Both the position numbers and the translations under genes were made by a program. From contig NZ_JAAN01000010.1 in assembly GCF_000559025.1 (NCBI RefSeq), forward strand, positions 62,001 through 126,000: 64,000 nt of DNA, given 5' to 3'. Positions within the stretch are counted from its first letter, which is position 1. Every line of letters begins with the position of its first letter. Below are positions 9,928 to 19,272 of the stretch, one piece after another. The stretch comes from Luteimonas huabeiensis HB2. Lineage in GTDB: Bacteria > Pseudomonadota > Gammaproteobacteria > Xanthomonadales > Xanthomonadaceae. The notes beneath the pieces were generated by a model. That model was given only the letters and a program-made list of their open reading frames with translations. It was not told the DNA's origin and did not search any database.

Positions 9928-10264
9928 CTCCGAGCCCTCCGTAGAAGACGCCGCCGAGCAGCCCGCCGGCGAAGATCGCGCCGAGCACCTGGGCGACGAC
10001 GTACGGCAGCAGCTCGCGGCCGGAGAAGCGGCCGCCCGCCCACAGGCCGAGGCCGACGGCCGGGTCGAAGTGCGCGGCGGAGATGTGCCCGAGCGCATAC
10101 GCGCCGGTCAGCACGGTGAGGCCGAACGCCAGCGCCACGCCGACGAAACCGATCCCCAGCGGGTTTCCATCGCCGCCGAAGTTGGCGGCCAGTACCGCGC
10201 TGCCGCACCCGCCCAGCACCAGCCAGAACGTGCCCACGAACTCGGCAGAGCGTCGCTTGATCAT
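9911..10264 (-). CDS. aqpZ: half-length aquaporin Z (3'-truncated)
   Basis: 117 aa, against ~230 aa for AqpZ. The sequence follows the first half of AqpZ closely: [24 protein letters not shown], then [35 protein letters not shown] (TM2 and the first half-helix), then [30 protein letters not shown] (TM3). It then ends in GDEPRN where TM4-6 should follow. The second NPA half is absent, and the first NPA motif reads DPA. Translation ends inside the start region of the DUF1415 gene. Either it is a remnant of a deletion that joined aqpZ to DUF1415, or a half-pore that would have to dimerise. A remnant is more likely. Confidence 0.75.
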   Translation of the reverse strand: MIKRRSAEFVGTFWLVLGGCGSAVLAANFGGDGNPLGIGFVGVALAFGLTVLTGAYALGHISAAHFDPAVGLGLWAGGRFSGRELLPYVVAQVLGAIFAGGLLGGVFYGGLGDEPRN

Positions 10265-10384
10265 GTCGTTATCCCCAAAGGGCGGCACGCGCCGGCGTGC
10301 CGGATTCTAAGTGCATGTCCACCGGCCGGATACCGCGGACGCTATGCTTGCCGGCTGTCCACGGAGATCGCCCACCGGCCCAGC

Positions 10385-11305
10385 ATGTCGCGTTCGGAAC
10401 CCAGGCGCGCGCGCCTGCCGCCGTCCTCTGCGCGCGGCGCGGCGCTGTGGATGCTGCTGGCGGTCGCATTGTTCGCGGTCATGGACGGCGGTATGAAATG
10501 GCTGTCCTCCAGCTACCCGCCGCTGCAGGTGGCGGCGCTGCGCGGCGCCACGGCGCTGCCGCTGGTGTTCGCCTGGGTGGCGTGGAGCGGCGGCCTGCGC
10601 GGCCTGCTGCGCGTGCACTGGCGCCTGCACCTGCTGCGCGGCGCGCTCGGGGTGGCGATGATGTGGGGCTTCGTCTACGGGCTGTCGCGCATGCCGATGA
10701 CGACCGCCTACGCGATCGTCTTCGTCGCGCCGCTGATGATCGCCGCGATGGCGGTGCCGTTGCTGGGCGAGCGGGTGGGGCCGCGGCGCTGGACCGCGAT
10801 CGCGCTCGGCCTGGTCGGCGTGCTGGTGGTGCTGCGCCCGAGCGGCGACGGCGCGGCCACCCGGGCCGGCCTGGTGCTGGTGATGGCCGCGGCCTGCTAC
10901 TCGGCGGCCGCGATCGCGGTGCGCGTGCTGGCCCAGCGCGACAGCGTGCAGGCGATGGTGTTCTGGTTCCTGGCGATGATCGCGGTGGGCGCGGGCGCGC
11001 TGGCGTGGCCGGACTGGCAGCCGATCGCGCGCGCGGACCTGCTGCCGATCGCGATCGTCGGCGCCGCGGGCGCGCTCGGGCAGGTGGCGCTTACCCACGC
11101 CTTCCGCCTCGGAGAGGCCTCGCAGCTGGCGCCGCTGGAATACACCGGCCTGGTCTGGGTGGTGCTGCTGGATCTGGGCGTGTGGGGCGTGCTGCCGGAT
11201 GGCGCGACCTGGGCCGGGGTGGCGATCATCGTCGCCAGCGGGCTGTACCTGATGCGGCGCGAGCGCATCGTGGCGCAGGCGGGCACGGGCGAGGCGCAGC
11301 CGTAA
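10385..11305 (+). CDS. EamA/DMT-family transporter
   Basis: Inner-membrane metabolite exporter of the drug/metabolite transporter superfamily, 306 aa with ten predicted membrane helices in two EamA repeats. Repeat one covers about 15-150 (WMLLAVALFAVMDGGMKWLS ... RRWTAIALGLVGVLVVLRP) and repeat two about 165-295 (ATRAGLVLVMAAACYSAAAIAVRVL ... LEYTGLVWVVLLDLGVWG). The start ATG at 10385 puts TM1 immediately after a short basic N-terminus. It resembles RhaT/RarD-type riboflavin or amino-acid exporters, but the substrate cannot be assigned. Confidence 0.88.
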   Translation: MSRSEPRRARLPPSSARGAALWMLLAVALFAVMDGGMKWLSSSYPPLQVAALRGATALPLVFAWVAWSGGLRGLLRVHWRLHLLRGALGVAMMWGFVYGLSRMPMTTAYAIVFVAPLMIAAMAVPLLGERVGPRRWTAIALGLVGVLVVLRPSGDGAATRAGLVLVMAAACYSAAAIAVRVLAQRDSVQAMVFWFLAMIAVGAGALAWPDWQPIARADLLPIAIVGAAGALGQVALTHAFRLGEASQLAPLEYTGLVWVVLLDLGVWGVLPDGATWAGVAIIVASGLYLMRRERIVAQAGTGEAQP

Positions 11306-11348
11306 CGCGCCGCCCGGCTGCGCGGAGCAGATGCCCGCGAAAACGGAA

Positions 11349-11368
11349 ACGGGCCCCGAAGGGCCCGT
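11349..11368 (-). terminator. intrinsic terminator of the ompW gene
   Basis: 8-bp stem ACGGGCCC/GGGCCCGT with a 4-nt loop. On the minus strand it is followed by TTTCCGTTTTCG. It lies about 35 nt beyond the OmpW stop and also just past the end of the plus-strand EamA gene, so it may serve both. Confidence 0.75.
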
Positions 11369-11401
11369 CGCCTTGCGTCGCGTGGATCGATCCGGTGGGG
11401 A

Positions 11402-12025
11402 TCAGAAGCGGGCGCCGATGCCGACGCCGACGGTCCACGGGTCGAGCTTGATGTCCTCGGCCACGTTGGCGCCGGTGGTGCTCAGGCGAGCGTCCGAACG
11501 CGCGCGCATGTAGCGGGCGTCGAAGCGGGCGAACCAGGTCGGATCGATGTTGAGGTCGACGCCGACGGTGCCGATCGCGCCCTTCGGCGTGGTCAGGCCG
11601 ATGTGGTCGCCGCCGGGGTTCAGGTCCTCGCCGCTGATGTTGGACTGGTAGTAGCCCAGGCCCACGAACGGGCGGAACACGTTGTCCGCATCGCCGAAGT
11701 GGTACTGGCCGCTCAGCGCAATCGGCTGCTGCTCGATGGTGCCGACCTTGCCTTCCGGACCGCGCACGCGGCTGTCGACCTTGTCGGCCAGGCCCCAGAG
11801 CTCCACGCCCCAGTTGTCGGTGATGTGGTAGCTGGCGCTCAGCGCCGGCGCGGGGCCGCCGTCGATGTCGTAGCCGGTGGCGGGGTCGTGGTGCGGCTCG
11901 AGCAGGGTCACGCCGCCGACCACGGAAAAGCGCTTGCCGGAGGCGGTGCCGCCGTCCTGCGCCAGCGCCGGGGTCGCGGCCAGGGCGAGTGCGGAAGCCA
12001 GGGTGAGAGTACGAAGCACGGTCAT
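11402..12025 (-). CDS. ompW: OmpW-family outer-membrane porin
   Basis: Eight-stranded outer-membrane beta-barrel, 207 aa with a signal peptide cleaved after ALAQD-type sequence (ASALALAATPALAQDGG). Barrel features are the alternating strands, the GVTLLEPHHDP opening strand, SASYHITDNWGVELWGLADK, the conserved FRPFVGLGYYQSN (typical of OmpW), FARFDARYMRA and a final strand GVGIGARF ending in Phe, the BAM recognition residue. A GAGGAG ribosome-binding site precedes the ATG. It probably provides a hydrophobic channel for small molecules; regulation is not evident from the sequence. Confidence 0.9.
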   Translation of the reverse strand: MTVLRTLTLASALALAATPALAQDGGTASGKRFSVVGGVTLLEPHHDPATGYDIDGGPAPALSASYHITDNWGVELWGLADKVDSRVRGPEGKVGTIEQQPIALSGQYHFGDADNVFRPFVGLGYYQSNISGEDLNPGGDHIGLTTPKGAIGTVGVDLNIDPTWFARFDARYMRARSDARLSTTGANVAEDIKLDPWTVGVGIGARF

Positions 12026-12293
12026 GGGGGAATCTCCTCAGTCTTTGTTTGTTATCGCTGTCGTCAGCGCCCTCTTCGGGGCGCGCACACCGTAGCGCCG
12101 CGGAAGTGAACCGCGTTCTGCCCGCGCGTCGTTTTTCGCGCGCCCTCTTCACGTTCGCTTCAGCGGGTTCAGGAAGGTGGCGAGGGCGTCGGCTTCCCGG
12201 CGCGCGGGTGCCGGAGGTCACGACGCCCGATGGCACGGGCGCGCGCATCCGCGGCGCGGCAGCATGCCGCGGGAGCAACCGGGAGTCGTCGTC

Positions 12294-13049
12294 ATGCGCA
12301 GCGTGCTGGTCTTGTTCGTCCTGCTCGCCGGCAGCGCGGCGGCCTCCGCGCAGCGCCTCGACGCGTCGCCCTCGTGCGAGGTCGAAAGCGACTGGGAGTT
12401 CCACCTGCGCGAGCGCAGCCTGATCCTGTTGCGCGATGCCGGGGAAACGCCTTCCCGGCTGGTCCTGCGGCAAGGCCGGCTGTTCGCCGAAGACGCCTGG
12501 GTGCCGCTGAGCGCCGCGGATCGCCGCCGCCTGGCCGAGTACGAGCGCGAGGCGAGGGCGGCGGTGCCGCTGGTGCGCGACATCGCCGCCAGTGCGTCGG
12601 GGATCGCCCTGGGCGTGCTGGCCGAGCTGTCGATCGGCTTCGGCGCGGATCCGGCGCAGGCGCGGGCCGACGCCGAGGCGATGCGCGCGCGCATCGACCG
12701 ACGGTTGCAGGCCGCCCTGCGCCCCGAGCGCTTCGCGCCCGGCGAACTCGGCGAAGCGCTGGGGCAGAGCCTGCGCGAGGCCCTGCCCAGCGCGATCGGC
12801 GACATCGTGCGGGCGACCGCGACGGCGGTGCTGTCGGGCGACGCCGGGCGGCTGCGGCGCCTCGAACGCCTGGACGCGGAGATCGACGCACGGATCCGCC
12901 CGCGCGCTGAGGCGCTGGAGCGCGATGCGCAGGCGCTGTGCGTGCGCATGCGCCGGCTCGATGCGCTCGAGGATGCGCTGGATTACCGCACGCCCGATGG
13001 CGCCCGGCTGGACCTGCTGCGCGTGCGCGACGCCGAAGCCTCGAACTGA
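12294..13049 (+). CDS. exported DUF2884 (YggN-like) protein
   Basis: 251 aa periplasmic protein with a signal peptide ([20 protein letters not shown]). It is mainly helical and charged after an N-terminal beta segment ([66 protein letters not shown]). A paired Cys (CEVE near 29 and LCVRM near 218) could form a disulphide. The length and the pattern WVxLSxADRRRLxxYExxAR agree with DUF2884/YggN, whose function is unknown to me. The start at 12294 is chosen for the signal peptide. Confidence 0.75.
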   Translation: MRSVLVLFVLLAGSAAASAQRLDASPSCEVESDWEFHLRERSLILLRDAGETPSRLVLRQGRLFAEDAWVPLSAADRRRLAEYEREARAAVPLVRDIAASASGIALGVLAELSIGFGADPAQARADAEAMRARIDRRLQAALRPERFAPGELGEALGQSLREALPSAIGDIVRATATAVLSGDAGRLRRLERLDAEIDARIRPRAEALERDAQALCVRMRRLDALEDALDYRTPDGARLDLLRVRDAEASN

Positions 13050-13234
13050 CCCGGAGCGCGCCCCGGGGCATCGCCACGCGCGGGCGGCGAGCGACGATCC
13101 GCGGCGGTCGCGGGGGCAGGGCGAGCGCCGATCCCGCGCGCGGGCGCGCCGCGGCGGTTCCGCGGGGCGCGGCGATCCGCGCCCATTCGTATGCGTATGT
13201 CGGCCTGCCGCCGCGTGCCCGCGGCACGCCGCGG

Positions 13235-13263
13235 TTGGCGGAGGGTCCGCGTGCGGACACAAT
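13235..13263 (+). promoter_or_regulatory. putative promoter of the aceF-lpdA operon
   Basis: TTGGCG (13235-13240), 17-bp spacer, CACAAT (13258-13263), about 37 nt before the aceF ATG. Each hexamer matches the sigma-70 consensus at four of six positions. It is the best candidate in the 250-nt gap between DUF2884 and aceF, which otherwise holds only a short GCGTGCC/GGCACGC hairpin near 13213-13229. Confidence 0.45.
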
Positions 13264-13299
13264 AGGCGTTCCCCTACTCTCGTTCTGGCGGAGCGCCGC

Positions 13300-15048
13300 A
13301 TGGCCGACCTCAAAGAAGCACGCGTCCCCGATATCGGCGATTACGACGATGTGCCGGTGATCGAAGTGCTGGTGGCGGTCGGCGACCGCGTCGAGCAGGA
13401 CCAGGGCTTGGTCACGCTGGAATCGGACAAGGCGACGATGGAGGTGCCGGCGCCGTTCGCCGGCACGGTGCGCGAGCTGAAGGTCAAGGTGGGCGACGCG
13501 GTGTCGAAGGACAGCGTGGTCGCGCTGGTCGAGCCCGACGCCGGCGACGGCGCGGGCGACGATGCCGCCGCGAAGGCGCCCGCCGCGGCGAAGGCCGAGC
13601 CCGCCGCGAAGCAGGACGCGCCCGCGCCGCCGGCGCCGAAGGCCGCGCAGGCCGCTGCGCCTGCGCCCGCGGCCTCCGGCGGGGTGCAGGACGCCGTGGT
13701 GCCGGACATCGGCGGCTACGACGGCGTGCCGGTGATCGAGGTGCTGGTGGCCGTCGGCGACCGCGTCGAGCAGGACCAGGGCCTGGTCACGCTGGAATCG
13801 GACAAGGCGACGATGGAAGTGCCGGCGCCGTTCGCCGGCACGGTGAAGTCGCTGGAGGTGAAGGTCGGCGACAGCGTCTCGGCCGGCAGCGTGGTGGCCC
13901 GCATCGAGACCGAGGGCGCCGCGCCCGCCGCCGCCGAGGCGCGCCGGCCCGGCGCGCAGCCGCAGGCCCAGGCGCCGGCCCGCGTCGAGGACGATCCCGC
14001 CGTGGAGCCCGCCTCCCCGGGCGCGAAGCCCGATCGCATCGCCGAGGCCTCGATCGAGCAGCGTCCGGCCGGCCGCGGCGAGCCGCCGGTGCGCTTCGAC
14101 GCCGATGCCGTGCTGCCGGACAAGGTGCCCTACGCCAGCCCGGCGGTGCGCCTGTTCGCGCGCGAGCTGGGCGTGGACCTGTTCCAGGTGCGCGGCAGCG
14201 CGCGCGGCGGCCGCATCGTGCGCGAGGACGTGCAGCAGTACGTCAAGCGCGTGCTGTCCGGCGGCGCCGCGCCCGCCGGCGCCGCGGCCGCGCCCGCTGG
14301 CGGCGGCGGGCTGTCGCTGCTGCCCTGGCCCAAGGTCGATTTCTCCAAGTTCGGCGAGGTGGAGGAGAAGCCGCTGTCGCGGATCAAGAAGATCTCCGGC
14401 GCCAACCTGGCCCGCAACTGGGCGATGATCCCGCACGTCACCCAGCACGACGACGCCGACATCACCGAGCTGGAGGCGCTGCGCGTCGCGCTCAACAAGG
14501 AGCACGAGAAGGCCGGCATCAAGCTGACCATGCTCGCCTTCCTGATGAAGGCCAGCGTCTCGGCGCTGAAGAAGTTCCCAGAGTTCAACGCCTCGCTGGA
14601 TGCCGCCGGCGAGACCCTGACGCTGAAGAAGTACTACCACGTCGGCTTCGCCGCCGACACGCCCAACGGGCTGGTGGTGCCGGTGGTGCGCGACGTCGAC
14701 CGCAAGGGCGTGATCGAGATCGCGCAGGAGACCGCCGCGCTGGCGAAGAAGGCGCGCGACGGCAAGCTGGGCCCGGCGGAGATGCAGGGCGGCTGCTTCT
14801 CGATCAGCTCGCTCGGCGGCATCGGCGGCACCGGCTTCACCCCGATCGTCAACGCGCCCGAGGTGGCGATCCTGGGCGTGTCGAAGTCGGCGATCAAGCC
14901 GGTCTGGGACGGCAAGCAGTTCCAGCCGCGCCTGCTGCTGCCGCTGTCGCTGTCCTACGACCACCGCGTCATCGACGGCGCCGCCGCCGCGCGCTTCACC
15001 GCCTACCTCGCCCAGCTGCTGGGCGACATGCGCCGCGTGCTGCTGTGA
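13300..15048 (+). CDS. aceF: dihydrolipoamide acetyltransferase, pyruvate dehydrogenase E2
   Basis: E2 core of the pyruvate dehydrogenase complex, 582 aa. Two lipoyl domains lie at ~1-80 and ~130-207, each with the lipoylation site in [12 protein letters not shown]. They are separated by an Ala/Pro/Lys-rich flexible linker. The E1/E3-binding domain is at ~270-310 ([34 protein letters not shown]). The catalytic acyltransferase domain covers ~345-582, with His555 and Asp559 in SYDHRVIDG. No aceE (E1) is adjacent; it must be elsewhere on the chromosome. The E3 gene follows after a short ORF. The two lipoyl modules are nearly identical at the DNA level (see findings). Confidence 0.95.
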   Translation: MADLKEARVPDIGDYDDVPVIEVLVAVGDRVEQDQGLVTLESDKATMEVPAPFAGTVRELKVKVGDAVSKDSVVALVEPDAGDGAGDDAAAKAPAAAKAEPAAKQDAPAPPAPKAAQAAAPAPAASGGVQDAVVPDIGGYDGVPVIEVLVAVGDRVEQDQGLVTLESDKATMEVPAPFAGTVKSLEVKVGDSVSAGSVVARIETEGAAPAAAEARRPGAQPQAQAPARVEDDPAVEPASPGAKPDRIAEASIEQRPAGRGEPPVRFDADAVLPDKVPYASPAVRLFARELGVDLFQVRGSARGGRIVREDVQQYVKRVLSGGAAPAGAAAAPAGGGGLSLLPWPKVDFSKFGEVEEKPLSRIKKISGANLARNWAMIPHVTQHDDADITELEALRVALNKEHEKAGIKLTMLAFLMKASVSALKKFPEFNASLDAAGETLTLKKYYHVGFAADTPNGLVVPVVRDVDRKGVIEIAQETAALAKKARDGKLGPAEMQGGCFSISSLGGIGGTGFTPIVNAPEVAILGVSKSAIKPVWDGKQFQPRLLLPLSLSYDHRVIDGAAAARFTAYLAQLLGDMRRVLL

Positions 15049-15069
15049 CCCCGCGCGCGGGCCGTGGCG

Positions 15070-15348
15070 ATGGCTGAGGACGCGGCCGCGCCGACGCGCG
15101 GCGCCGGCCAGCCCATCGGCGGCGAGCGGCGCCACGTTCCGTTCGCGCGCGACGTCGCCGCCGCCGCGTCGAACGCGGAGCGGGCGGCCTTCGCCGGCCT
15201 GCGCCCCGACGACCCGACCGCGGCCCGCGACGCGGGCGCGATGCAGAACCTCAACGACCGCCGCCACGACCTCGACGCGCTGCGCCGCGCGCGCCGCCTG
15301 GGCGTGCCGGCGGGTCCCCCGCGCACACAATCTTCGGAGAACGCGTAA
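15070..15348 (+). CDS. short ORF between E2 and E3 genes, translationally coupled to lpdA
   Basis: 92 aa (ATG at 15070; a GTG two codons upstream also fits). It has no recognised domain, is hydrophilic and rich in Arg/Ala/Asp, with a helical middle (LNDRRHDLDALRRARRLG). Its stop and the lpdA start overlap as TAATG, which favours translation. Against it, the last codons also form the lpdA ribosome-binding region (GGAGAACG) and possibly a promoter (CACAAT), so the open frame could be fortuitous in GC-rich DNA. Confidence 0.35.
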   Translation: MAEDAAAPTRGAGQPIGGERRHVPFARDVAAAASNAERAAFAGLRPDDPTAARDAGAMQNLNDRRHDLDALRRARRLGVPAGPPRTQSSENA

Positions 15349-17177
15349 TGGCCAAGACCCAGGAAGTGAACGTCCCCGACATCGGCGGCTATGCCGACGT
15401 GCCGGTGATCGAGGTGCTGGTGGCGGTCGGCGACCGCGTCGAGAAGGACCAGGGCCTGGTCACGCTGGAATCGGACAAGGCCACGATGGAGGTGCCGGCG
15501 CCCGCCGCGGGCACGGTGAAGGCGCTGCGGGTCAAGGTGGACGACAAGGTGTCCGAGGGCACCGTGGTCGCGGTGATCGAGACCGAGGATGCCGAGACCG
15601 ACGCCCCCGGCGCGTCCGGCGAGGGCGGCCGCGGCGAGGCATCGGCCGGCGACGGCCCGAAGCCGGCGGCGCCCGGTCCCTCGAAGCCGCCGGTGCCGAC
15701 CTCGCACCGCGCCCCGCCGGAGCCCGCGCCGCTGAAGCCGGCCCCGGCCTCCGGCCGCCAGGCCGACGTGGAATGCCGGATCGTGGTGCTCGGCTCCGGC
15801 CCCGGCGGCTACACCGCCGCGTTCCGCGCCGCCGACCTGGGCCTGGATACCGTGCTGATCGAGCGCTACGACACCTTGGGCGGCGTCTGCCTCAACGTCG
15901 GCTGCATCCCCTCCAAGGCGCTGCTGCACGCGGCCGACGTGATCGAGCAGGCGCAGCACGCCAGCGACTACGGCGTCGACTTCGGGCGGCCGAAGATCGC
16001 GCTCGACAAGCTGCGCGCCTACAAGGAGAAGGTGGTCGGCCAGCTCACCAAGGGCCTGTCCGGCATGGCCAAGCAGCGCAAGGTGCGGGTGGTGCAGGGC
16101 AGCGGCCGCTTCGTGTCGCCGAACGAGATCGAGGTGGCCGGCGCCGACGGCAAGCCCGTGCTGGTGCGCTTCGAGCAGTGCATCATCGCCGCCGGCTCGC
16201 AGGCGCTGAAGCTGCCGGGTTTCCCCTGGGACGACCCGCGGGTCATGGATTCGACCGACGCGCTGGAGCTGGCGGAGGTGCCGAAGTCGCTGCTGGTGGT
16301 CGGCGGCGGCATCATCGGCCTGGAAATGGCCACGGTCTACCGCGCGCTGGGCGCGCAGGTCACCGTGGTCGAACTCGCCGACCAGTTGATGCCGGGCGCG
16401 GACAAGGACCTGGTCAAGCCGCTGGCCGACCGGCTGAAGAAGCAGGGCGTGTCGGTGCACCTCAAGACCAAGGTGGTCGAGGCCAAGGCGGCCAAGCGCG
16501 GCATCGAGGTGGCCTTCGAGGGCGACAGCCTGCCCGAGGCCACGGTCTACGATCGCGTGCTGGTGGCGGTCGGGCGCAGCCCCAACGGCCGCAAGATCGA
16601 CGCCGACAAGGCGGGCGTGCGGGTCAACGAGCGCGGCTTCATCGACGTCGACCGGCAGATGCGCACCAACGTCGACCACATCTTCGCCATCGGCGACATC
16701 GTCGGCCAGCCGATGCTGGCCCACAAGGCGACCCACGAGGGCAAGCTGGCCGCCGAGGTCGCCGCCGGCGAAAAGAAGGAGTGGGTCGCGCGGGTGATCC
16801 CGTCGGTCGCCTACACCGACCCCGAGATCGCCTGGGTCGGCATCACCGAGACCGAGGCGAAGGCCAAGGGCCTCAAGGTCGGCGTCGGCAAGTTCCCGTG
16901 GGCGGCCAGCGGCCGCGCCATCGGCCTGGGCCGCACCGAGGGCTTCACCAAGCTGGTGTTCGACGAGGCGAGCCACCGCATCGTGGGCGCCGGCATCGTC
17001 GGCGTGCATGCGGGCGACCTGATCGCCGAGGCCGCGCTGGCGATCGAGATGGGCGCGGAGGTGGCCGACATCGGCCACACCATCCACCCGCACCCGACGC
17101 TGAGCGAGTCGGTCGGCATGGCGGCCGAGGTCTACGACGGCACCATCACCGATCTCTACCTGCCCAAGCGCAAGTAG
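15348..17177 (+). CDS. lpdA: lipoyl-domain-fused dihydrolipoamide dehydrogenase (E3)
   Basis: E3 flavoenzyme of the 2-oxoacid dehydrogenase complexes, 609 aa, about 130 residues longer than ordinary Lpd because of an N-terminal lipoyl domain (~1-80, [12 protein letters not shown]). An Ala/Pro/Glu linker follows. FAD-binding VLGSGPGGYTAAF is near 145, and the redox disulphide Cys181/Cys186 is in GVCLNVGCIPSK. NAD-binding VVGGGIIGLEMA follows, and the C-terminal dimer-interface catalytic His is in HTIHPHPTLSE. The fusion is typical of Xanthomonas and Neisseria-type PDH complexes. It is cotranscribed with aceF. Confidence 0.95.
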   Translation: MAKTQEVNVPDIGGYADVPVIEVLVAVGDRVEKDQGLVTLESDKATMEVPAPAAGTVKALRVKVDDKVSEGTVVAVIETEDAETDAPGASGEGGRGEASAGDGPKPAAPGPSKPPVPTSHRAPPEPAPLKPAPASGRQADVECRIVVLGSGPGGYTAAFRAADLGLDTVLIERYDTLGGVCLNVGCIPSKALLHAADVIEQAQHASDYGVDFGRPKIALDKLRAYKEKVVGQLTKGLSGMAKQRKVRVVQGSGRFVSPNEIEVAGADGKPVLVRFEQCIIAAGSQALKLPGFPWDDPRVMDSTDALELAEVPKSLLVVGGGIIGLEMATVYRALGAQVTVVELADQLMPGADKDLVKPLADRLKKQGVSVHLKTKVVEAKAAKRGIEVAFEGDSLPEATVYDRVLVAVGRSPNGRKIDADKAGVRVNERGFIDVDRQMRTNVDHIFAIGDIVGQPMLAHKATHEGKLAAEVAAGEKKEWVARVIPSVAYTDPEIAWVGITETEAKAKGLKVGVGKFPWAASGRAIGLGRTEGFTKLVFDEASHRIVGAGIVGVHAGDLIAEAALAIEMGAEVADIGHTIHPHPTLSESVGMAAEVYDGTITDLYLPKRK

Positions 17178-17382
17178 GCCGGCGCCGGGCGACGGCCCAG
17201 CGCGCGCGCAGGCCGCGGCGCGGATGAACGCGCGCGCGGCCCGTCGCGGCTGTGGCGGGAGTCGCAGTTCGCGCATCCCGCCCTCCGCGGCGGTTGCGCG
17301 CGTCGCCCCGCGCGCGGTAATCCGGAGGCCGGGCCATCCAGGGGGGATCGCCAGGGCGCCGCGGCGCGAGGGGAACGGGACG
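17178..17382. other. intergenic region, no recognised feature
   Basis: About 200 GC-rich bases between lpdA and the amidase gene, with no convincing intrinsic terminator. A GAGGGGAACGG purine stretch just before 17383 can serve as the ribosome-binding region of the amidase. Confidence 0.4.
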
Positions 17383-19272
17383 ATGAAGAGGATCATCCGG
17401 TGGGCGGCGCTGTGCGTGGCCGGCTGTGCGTTCTGGCAGGCGGCGCAGGCCGCCGGTACCGACAGCGCGGCGGCGGACCCCGCGCAACGCGAGGCGGCGG
17501 CGCTGCAGGCCGCGCAGGCCGGCGCGCTGGAGCGCGAGCGCGCGCGCTTCCCGGCGCTGTTCCGCCGCGCCTATGCCGCCTATCCGCGCATCCCGCGCGG
17601 CACCTTGGAGGCGCTGGCCTACGCGCAGAGCCGCTGGCAGTCGTTGCGGCCGGCGGCCGGCGGCGATGCCGGTCATCACCACGTGCCGCCGGCCTGGGGC
17701 GTGATGGGCCTGTACGCCGGCGAGGGCTTCGCCGACCAGGTGGGCGAGGCGGCGGCCCTGCTGGGCCTGCCGGCCGATCGCATCCGCACCGATCCCGCCG
17801 CCAACGTGCTGGCGGCCGCAGCGCTGCTGGACCGCGAACTGCGCGGCGTGGACGGCGGCGACGTGGCCGGGCTGGCGCAGGCGCTGGCGCGCTACGCCGG
17901 CTTCGGCGCGCCGCAGGGCAAGAGCGCGATCGACGACCACGCGCGCGCCAGCTTCGCCTTCGAGGTGCTGCTGGCGCTCGACCGCGGCGTGGACGACCAG
18001 GGCATCCGCGTGCCGGTGCGCCCGATCGAATGGGAACGCGCGTTCGACGCCGAGCGGCTGGTGCTGCTCAACGCGCCGTTCGTGCGCCTGGACGCGACCC
18101 GCGACCGCATCGAGACCGCCGATTACGCGCTCGATCCGGTGGCCGAGCGGCTGGTGCGGCGCGAGGCCGCCACCGCGCCCGATATGCGGCCGGCCAGCAC
18201 CGATTACGGCCCGGCGATCTGGAGCCCGGCGCACGCGTCCAACTACAGCGCCTCGCGCAGCGCCGCGGTCGGCGCGGTGACCCTGCACACCGCGCAGGGC
18301 AGCTACGCCGGCACCATCTCCTGGTTCAAGAACGCCGCGGCCGGCGTCAGCGCGCACTACGTGATCCGCAGCTCCGACGGCCAGGTCACGCAGATGGTGC
18401 GCGAGGCGCACACCGCCTGGCACGTGCGCAACCACAACAGCTACACCCTCGGCATCGAGCACGAGGGCTACGTCGACAACGCGAGCTGGTACACCAGCGC
18501 GATGTACGACGCCTCGGCCGCGCTGGTCCGGCACTGGTGCGCGCGCTACAGCGCCATCGCCTGCAGCAGCGCCTACCGGGGCGCGCCCAGCAGCGGCATC
18601 AACGTGCTGCCCGACAGCGTGCGGATCAAGGGCCACCAGCACTACAGCGGCCAGACCCATACCGATCCCGGCATCAACTGGAACTGGAGCCGCTACTACG
18701 ACCTGCTCAACCCGGGCGGCGGCGGGGGCGGCGGCGCCACCCGCGTGCTGGACGGATTCGAGAGCGGCGTCGGCCGCTTCAACACGCAGCCCGCGTACTC
18801 GGGCAGCACCACCGGCATCTCGACCGCCTCCAGCGCGACGCGCGACTGCACCACCCGCCGCAACGGCAACTGCTCGCTGCGCGTGTGGCTGCGCGACGAC
18901 GCCGCGTCCTCGGCGAACTGGGCGGTGCGCCTGCTGTCGGGCAGCGGCAACCCCGGCAGCAACGCCGCGCTGGCGCGCGCCAACGGCCGCATCGGCTTCT
19001 GGGCGTGGTCGGGCGGCAGCGGCATGAGCCTGGCGGTGGGCATCGACGACAGCGACGGCACCGAGCGCTCGATCGCGCGCAGCCTGCCGGCCAACCAGTG
19101 GACCTACCTCGAGTGGAGCCTGACCGACGCCGCGCAGTGGGACCCCTGGGTCGGCAACGCCAACGGCGCGATCACCGCCGCCAGCGTGACCCTCGACGCG
19201 ATCTGGCTGTACCGCGCGCAGACGAGCTTCGACGTCAACGTCTACATCGACGACGTGCAGATCCGCAATTGA
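17383..19272 (+). CDS. secreted N-acetylmuramoyl-L-alanine amidase with accessory domains
   Basis: Exported peptidoglycan hydrolase, 629 aa. A signal peptide (IIRWAALCVAGCAFWQAAQA) comes first. An N-terminal all-helical region (~45-165) reads like a lysozyme/SLT fold (PRGTLEALAYAQSRW ... WGVMGLY ... DPAANVLAAAALLDREL), but Gln stands where transglycosylases have the catalytic Glu. The Amidase_2 zinc domain (~285-445) has TLHTAQG, AHTAWHV, LGIEHEGYV and GHQHYSGQTHTDPGINWNW. A poly-Gly linker at ~446-453 leads to a C-terminal beta-rich domain (LDGFESGVGRF ... VNVYIDDVQIRN) that looks carbohydrate-binding. This architecture fits a bacteriolytic enzyme; self or prey target is unknown. Confidence 0.85.
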   Translation: MKRIIRWAALCVAGCAFWQAAQAAGTDSAAADPAQREAAALQAAQAGALERERARFPALFRRAYAAYPRIPRGTLEALAYAQSRWQSLRPAAGGDAGHHHVPPAWGVMGLYAGEGFADQVGEAAALLGLPADRIRTDPAANVLAAAALLDRELRGVDGGDVAGLAQALARYAGFGAPQGKSAIDDHARASFAFEVLLALDRGVDDQGIRVPVRPIEWERAFDAERLVLLNAPFVRLDATRDRIETADYALDPVAERLVRREAATAPDMRPASTDYGPAIWSPAHASNYSASRSAAVGAVTLHTAQGSYAGTISWFKNAAAGVSAHYVIRSSDGQVTQMVREAHTAWHVRNHNSYTLGIEHEGYVDNASWYTSAMYDASAALVRHWCARYSAIACSSAYRGAPSSGINVLPDSVRIKGHQHYSGQTHTDPGINWNWSRYYDLLNPGGGGGGGATRVLDGFESGVGRFNTQPAYSGSTTGISTASSATRDCTTRRNGNCSLRVWLRDDAASSANWAVRLLSGSGNPGSNAALARANGRIGFWAWSGGSGMSLAVGIDDSDGTERSIARSLPANQWTYLEWSLTDAAQWDPWVGNANGAITAASVTLDAIWLYRAQTSFDVNVYIDDVQIRN

